Positions 4,754 to 8,799 of a DNA stretch of 8,799 nt are shown in pieces; position 1 is the stretch's first letter, and the number at the start of each line of letters is the position of its first letter. The notes under the pieces were generated by a model. That model had not been told where the DNA came from. It made no database searches and saw only the letters and a program-made list of their open reading frames with translations. The position numbers and the translations under genes were made by a program. The stretch is from Candidatus Fermentibacterota bacterium. GTDB lineage: Bacteria > JAFGKV01. The stretch is from the NCBI GenBank assembly GCA_016928395.1, contig JAFGKV010000087.1, positions 1-8,799 on the forward strand. The letters run 5' to 3'.

Positions 4754-6547
4754 ATGCTATTCTATCGTCCTGGCCTAATCATCGTTGACCGTTTCGAGCT
4801 CCGGCAGGAGCTGGGCGCCGGCGGCATGGGGATCGTGTTCGGGGCGATGGACCGGGTCCTCGACGAAGACGTGGCCCTCAAGTTCCTGCCACCGGCCATG
4901 GCGCGGGATCAGGATGCCATCGAGCAGTTCACGAAGGAAGTGAAGCGGGCGCGCAAGGTTCCTGGGGAGTACGTCCTGCGGGTCCACGACATCTGGAACG
5001 ACGGCGAGGGCGGCTGGTTTGTCAGCATGGAGTGGGCCAAGGGGGGAGATCTGACGGCGTACCGGCGGCGGTACGGAACGCTGAGTTGGGATCAGGCGAA
5101 GACGCTCCTGCTGCCGATTCTCCAAGGGCTTCAGGCAGTGCACAAGGCGGGGATCGTGCATCGGGACATCAAGCCGGCGAACATCCTGTTCCGGGAAGAT
5201 GGGACGCCGGTGGTGGCGGACTTTGGGATCTCGAAGTCGATTCAGGCTTCGATGAGCCGGATCTCACAGGACGCGACGATCAGCGGCACCCCGGCATACA
5301 TGGCGCCAGAGGCGATTCGGGGCGGGAGCGAGATCGGGTTTCACACGGATCTCTATGCGATCGGCTGCATGGCGTATGAACTGGTGACGGGCCACACGCC
5401 GTTCGTGGGCGATCCGATGTCGGTGATGTACAATCAGACACAGAGTGACCCGTCGTTCAGTGGCATGCCGCCTGAGGCGATTCGGTGGATCGGTGCGTGC
5501 ATGATGAAGGATCCGGCGCGGCGAGTGCGGAACGCCGAGGAGCTGATCCGGGGTCTAGAGGATCCGAGCCGGTTGCCGGCGTACGTGCCGGTGGTCCCCA
5601 TTCAGCAGTACGTGCCTTCGGTGCAACCGGATCCGGTGCCGAGGGCGCCGGCTGGCCCTCCCGCGCAACGCGCTCCCGTATCCTCTTTGCCGGCTGTGGA
5701 GCGAACGCACAAGGTCCCGGCTGTGTCTCCAAGGGTGTCGTCTCCGGCTGCACCGGTGCTCCCCAGTGTATCCTTCATGCCCTCGGAGGCGCGACAACAG
5801 GGAGATGCGAAGCCGAAGGTGCGCCGCAAATCCGCCAACTACCTGCCGTTCGTGCTCGTCGGTGCCCTCGCGGCGCTCCTGGTAATCATCCTGATTGTGA
5901 TTCTCCAAGGCAGAGGAACGCCGCACCAACGGGTCGCCAGAGCACCGGTTGGAGTTCAGTATCCACCACCAGACGGTGGCCAACAGCCCGATGCGAATGA
6001 GACGCCGGATCGTCCACCCTCCCCGCCTCCTCCGGAATCCGATCCGGGGGACTCTCGTATCGAGCTCATTGCCCGCCTGGAAGAGGAAGCACGCGAGCAC
6101 TTCGCTGCCAGAAGGTACACCAGCCCAGCAGGGCGGAACACCTGGGAGACGTGCCGGCGCATCCTCGCGGAGCAGCCGGACAACTCGCTCTGTCAGATGC
6201 TCCAGGGACAGATGCAGAACTGGTACGTCAAGGACATCGGGAAGAAGCTGGTAGATGGCGACTGTGAGGGCGCCGAGGCATGTGCTCGGGCGCTTCGACA
6301 GCTTGGATGGGCCAGTGACTACTCGGCCCGAATCGCCGACTGCCGGGCGCGTAGGGGGCCACCTCCCCCCCCACCTCCCCCAGCAACCATTGGGCTCTGT
6401 CCATTCTGCGGAGAGCGGACCGAGAAAGGGAATCGATGCCAGATGTGCGGGAAGAGCCTTGCAGGTCGCGGTGTAGTCTGCCCCTCCTGCCAGAAGTGGG
6501 TGCCGGCGGGCAATCGATGCACGGAGTGTGGCAAGGAGCTTCCGTGA
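4754..6547 (+). CDS. Transmembrane Hanks-type Ser/Thr protein kinase with C-terminal double zinc ribbons
   Basis: This 597-residue protein transfers phosphate from ATP to Ser/Thr of target proteins. The kinase domain covers about 14-272 and has all catalytic elements: glycine loop GAGGMG (21-26), VALK with K43, helix-C E62, HRDIKPAN (136-143), DFG (156-158) and SGTPAYMAPE (177-186). The activation loop is rich in Ser/Thr (SMSRISQDATISGT), as in autophosphorylating kinases. A Pro-rich juxtamembrane region and basic KPKVRRK precede one helix (363-384), giving kinase inside and the rest outside. The ectodomain has a Pro-rich stretch, a helical TPR-like segment (about 429-532) with five Cys (467, 480, 504, 510, 530), eight prolines (536-543) and two zinc-ribbon halves with CxxC pairs at 549/552, 562/565, 576/579 and 589/592. 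There are no PASTA repeats. GGAG at 4744-4747 supports the start. Kinase assignment is certain; ectodomain ligand unknown. Confidence 0.96.
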   Translation: MLFYRPGLIIVDRFELRQELGAGGMGIVFGAMDRVLDEDVALKFLPPAMARDQDAIEQFTKEVKRARKVPGEYVLRVHDIWNDGEGGWFVSMEWAKGGDLTAYRRRYGTLSWDQAKTLLLPILQGLQAVHKAGIVHRDIKPANILFREDGTPVVADFGISKSIQASMSRISQDATISGTPAYMAPEAIRGGSEIGFHTDLYAIGCMAYELVTGHTPFVGDPMSVMYNQTQSDPSFSGMPPEAIRWIGACMMKDPARRVRNAEELIRGLEDPSRLPAYVPVVPIQQYVPSVQPDPVPRAPAGPPAQRAPVSSLPAVERTHKVPAVSPRVSSPAAPVLPSVSFMPSEARQQGDAKPKVRRKSANYLPFVLVGALAALLVIILIVILQGRGTPHQRVARAPVGVQYPPPDGGQQPDANETPDRPPSPPPPESDPGDSRIELIARLEEEAREHFAARRYTSPAGRNTWETCRRILAEQPDNSLCQMLQGQMQNWYVKDIGKKLVDGDCEGAEACARALRQLGWASDYSARIADCRARRGPPPPPPPPATIGLCPFCGERTEKGNRCQMCGKSLAGRGVVCPSCQKWVPAGNRCTECGKELP

Positions 6548-6680
6548 GGCGGTGCGTTCGTTTTCATCGCGCAAGGCCGGCCTTTGAGATGCGGATCTTG
6601 GAGGCGGTGGAGGTATCATTGTGCTACCTTGCCGCCATAAGACAGCACATGAACCGTTGTCGAACAAGGAGGAGTCACTG

Positions 6681-8099
6681 ATGAGAAGATCAGCCGTGCT
6701 CATTGGGGCATGCATTCTGATGCTGGCGGTCAGCCTCGCGTATGCCAAGCCGTGCCCTCAGTGCGGGACCGAGAACATAGACGAGGCGAAGTTCTGCAAG
6801 CAGTGCGGCTTTGAGTTCGCAAAGGCCGACGAGATCCGCAAGGCCCTGGAGCAGGAGCGGGCTGCACTGCTTGAGCGAGCGGACTCGGCGTACAAGGCCG
6901 GCCGGTGGGAAGATGCCCTGACCTCGTACAGGGCCCTGCTGCAGAAGGATTCCGGCAATGAGCTCGCAAAGGGCCGGATTCCCGAATGCGAGAGGAAGGC
7001 CAACGAGGAGAAGGCACGACGTGACCAGGAAGCCCGTGCAGCGCAGCTCAGGCGTGAGTACGATGCCTGGCTTGAAGATGCGCGGAAGAACCGCACGTAT
7101 CGACTGAAGACTGCGCGGGGTTTGCTGGACGACGGGAAGCTCTATGAAGCCGGGCGGAATAGCATGCTCGCCCTTGCGGGAGATTGGAACTGGAAGGAAG
7201 GCAGAGCACTCCTGAAGGAGATCCTCAGCAAGGCAACCTGGAACTTGAGCGTCTGTGATCCTGAGGCAGCGTTCGGTGGGCTGACGATTGCAGCCCCATA
7301 CAAGGAGGAATTGAAACAACAGGCCCTCATGGTCTGCCGGGAATTCGCCTTTGGTGTCCTCGAAATCGACGTATCGATCCCCGGGGCGGAGATTGCGGTT
7401 GACGGTAGGCGGATCGGTGTCTCACCTGTTGAGCCTGAGAGCCTGGCCGCGGGATCGCACGTGGTCGTGGCGCGCAAGGAAGGATACTACGACGCCACGG
7501 AGTCAGTTGAGGTCCAAGGAGGAGGCGAGATCACCCGGGTGAGTCTTGGTCTCCGGTCTGCCACCGGCGTGGCGCGCATCCTGTCGAATCCGACGGGGGC
7601 TCGCGTATTGCTGGACGGAACGTACGCGGGGACTACTCCCCTTCTTGATCTCACCCTTGACGGCGGTCAGCGGCAGGTTGTGGTCGAGTCCAAAGGCTAC
7701 GAGCGCTGGTCTGGCATCCTCACGGTTGTGGAAGGCGAGACTGCGTCGCTCGAAGCCGCGCTGATCGCGAAGAGCAAGGGCAAGGCGTTCCTACGCTCGG
7801 CTCTCTTGCCGGGATCAGGGCAGCGCTATCGCGACAGGACGGGGACAGGCTGGGTCTATACGGTCGCCCAGGTGGTTTCCGCCGGAGCAGCGGTGTTCGG
7901 CTACTCGGCCTACAGCTCCGCCTTCGACGAGTACGAGGAGGCAGTGAGGGACTATGAGTCTAGCGGCAGCGAGCAGTCCTGGCAGAGGATGATCAGCAAG
8001 CACAACGACGCCCAGGACAAGCAGAAGACGAGCAATCTTACTCTGTCCCTGGCAGTTGGAGTCTATGTGGTGAATCTGGTGGACGCCTTGGTGTTCTGA
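6681..8099 (+). CDS. Exported zinc-ribbon, TPR-like, PEGA and DUF5683-like protein
   Basis: A 472-residue envelope protein of unknown role. Residues 1-22 are a signal peptide ending AYA. A zinc ribbon follows with C25/C28 and C39/C42. Residues 48-185 are charged, helical and TPR-like (for example SAYKAGRWEDALTSYRALL). Two PEGA-like domains span about 226-291 and 295-362, each with the pattern of a short strand, PGA or PTGA, VDG or LDG, and a late KEGY or SKGY. The C-terminal 105 residues resemble DUF5683: SALLPGSGQRYR (373-384), then two hydrophobic helices (about 389-408 and 451-470). AAGGAGGAG at 6666-6674, six bases before the ATG, is an excellent ribosome site and rules out the in-frame ATG at 6621. 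The 133-bp gap from the kinase permits cotranscription. The zinc ribbon plus TPR-like combination is shared with the kinase ectodomain. PEGA is confident; DUF5683 moderate. Confidence 0.9.
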   Translation: MRRSAVLIGACILMLAVSLAYAKPCPQCGTENIDEAKFCKQCGFEFAKADEIRKALEQERAALLERADSAYKAGRWEDALTSYRALLQKDSGNELAKGRIPECERKANEEKARRDQEARAAQLRREYDAWLEDARKNRTYRLKTARGLLDDGKLYEAGRNSMLALAGDWNWKEGRALLKEILSKATWNLSVCDPEAAFGGLTIAAPYKEELKQQALMVCREFAFGVLEIDVSIPGAEIAVDGRRIGVSPVEPESLAAGSHVVVARKEGYYDATESVEVQGGGEITRVSLGLRSATGVARILSNPTGARVLLDGTYAGTTPLLDLTLDGGQRQVVVESKGYERWSGILTVVEGETASLEAALIAKSKGKAFLRSALLPGSGQRYRDRTGTGWVYTVAQVVSAGAAVFGYSAYSSAFDEYEEAVRDYESSGSEQSWQRMISKHNDAQDKQKTSNLTLSLAVGVYVVNLVDALVF

Positions 8100-8130
8100 C
8101 CAAAGGGTAATCACTGGGAGGTCTTTGATC

Positions 8131-8799
8131 ATGCGTATTCTTAGGGAGTCACCGCGGCGCGTCACCAGAATGGCGTCGGTCCTTACCTGCCTGGCCATGA
8201 TGGCAGTAGTATCGGAACGCTGCACGAAAGATCCTTCATCGCCTCCGGGACCTCCACAGCCGGAGATTGCGGTAAGCCCCACGAGCCTGAGCTACTCCGT
8301 GGCGGTGGATGGGAGCCAAACCAAGAGCTTGGTGGTCACGAATAGTGGCAAGGCGACGCTGAACGTGAGTTCTATCAGCGTCAACGCATCATGGTTGGAA
8401 GGGATCATGCAGAGCTTCTCCGTGTCACCTGGTTCGGCCCAAGAGATGATGGTGACTGCGAATGCGCACGGAATGAGTGCCGGGGACTACAACGCCACGA
8501 TCACGATTGCGAGCAATGATCCGGACGAAGCGACGAAGACGGTGGGGGTGACGTTCGAGGTGACGTCGACGTCGCAACCAGACATTGACGTGAGTCCGAC
8601 GAGCCTGAGCATGGACACCGTATGGACGGGGGGAAGCACGACCGCGACGTTGACGGTGCAGAACGTGGGGAATGCGACGCTGAACGTGACGTCGATCACG
8701 GACAATCAGGACTGGCTGAGCGAGAGTCCGACGAGCTTCAGTGTGAATGCGGGGTCGAGCCGTGCTGTGACGGTGACGGCGAGCGCGGCGAGTCTGGGA
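8131..8799 (+). CDS. Partial exported protein with Ig-like (HYDIN/choice-of-anchor type) repeats
   Basis: The frame from ATG 8131 stays open for all 223 codons to the window edge, so the gene is cut off on the right. GGGAGG at 8116-8121 is the ribosome site. The first 31 residues (RRVTRMASVLTCLAMMAVVSERC) resemble a signal peptide. A cysteine near its end could be lipidated, but the lipobox is poor. After a Pro-rich linker come beta-rich repeats of 106 codons. Each opens with PEIAVSPTSLS or PDIDVSPTSLS and carries NSGKATLNVSSI or NVGNATLNVTSI, typical of bacterial surface Ig-like folds related to ASPM/SPD-2/HYDIN and choice-of-anchor modules. It starts 31 bp after the PEGA gene, so the two are probably cotranscribed. 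Expected role: cell-surface or secreted structural or adhesive protein. Confidence 0.85.
   Translation, partial: MRILRESPRRVTRMASVLTCLAMMAVVSERCTKDPSSPPGPPQPEIAVSPTSLSYSVAVDGSQTKSLVVTNSGKATLNVSSISVNASWLEGIMQSFSVSPGSAQEMMVTANAHGMSAGDYNATITIASNDPDEATKTVGVTFEVTSTSQPDIDVSPTSLSMDTVWTGGSTTATLTVQNVGNATLNVTSITDNQDWLSESPTSFSVNAGSSRAVTVTASAASLG
8260..8799 (+). repeat. 318-bp coding tandem repeat (Ig-like units)
   Basis: Unit 1 begins at 8260 and unit 2 at 8578, a period of 318 bp (106 codons). The second unit is cut by the window edge. Bases match closely at the unit heads (CCGACGAGCCTGAGC in unit 2 against CCCACGAGCCTGAGC in unit 1). ACG and TCG codons are strongly enriched, especially in unit 2, suggesting recent expansion further downstream. 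Confidence 0.75.

Noticed and set aside
6573-6584. AAGGCCGGCCTT palindrome after the kinase gene as terminator
   Set aside because: The dyad has no real loop and no T-tract, and could form only a four-base stem.
6621-6680. Upstream in-frame ATG of the PEGA gene
   Set aside because: It has no ribosome site and would bury the signal peptide. The ATG at 6681 has AAGGAGGAG at ideal spacing and starts directly with the signal peptide.
5555-6748. 397-codon minus-strand open frame
   Set aside because: It is antisense to the kinase, and its length is expected from GC-rich codon bias. There are no motifs and no ribosome site.

Overview
The window is GC-rich bacterial DNA. Every convincing gene lies on the + strand, and repeats fill almost all of the intergenic space. 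The sequence does not identify the organism. Membrane-anchored Hanks kinase, PP2C and FHA proteins, a PEGA/DUF5683-type protein, a surface protein with Ig-like repeats and heavily repeated spacers would suit a large-genome environmental bacterium (PVC, FCB or a candidate phylum). That is inference only.

Layout. Positions 1-739 hold no supported gene but contain an AT-rich pair of direct repeats, an inverted pair of REP sequences, a GTTGAATG-type repeat and a CCCCCTTT..AAAGGGGG element. Then come an FHA protein with an exported OB-like domain (740-1726), a repeat-filled spacer, a membrane PP2C phosphatase (1983-3611), a dense REP/BIME cluster, a REP-associated tyrosine transposase (RAYT, 4006-4539), another BIME, and a transmembrane Ser/Thr kinase with C-terminal double zinc ribbons (4754-6547). 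Last are an exported zinc-ribbon/PEGA/DUF5683-like protein (6681-8099) and the start of an Ig-like repeat protein that runs off the window (8131 onward).

How the genes work together. Kinase, phosphatase and FHA reader make a reversible Thr/Ser phosphorylation circuit. All three appear to be single-span membrane proteins with the signalling domain inside and a different domain outside: an OB-like fold, a Pro-rich repeat tail, and a TPR-like region plus zinc ribbons. The downstream PEGA protein also has an extracytoplasmic zinc ribbon followed by a TPR-like helical region, so it is a candidate partner or sensor for the kinase ectodomain.

Two mobile-repeat stories overlay this. (1) A RAYT gene is bracketed by near-identical, same-orientation BIMEs whose REPs carry the diagnostic 5' GTAG plus hairpin, and whose stems show compensatory changes. 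(2) A separate palindromic element present in two spacers also occurs three times nearly intact and twice degraded inside the phosphatase gene, always in one reading frame, where it builds the extracytoplasmic tail.
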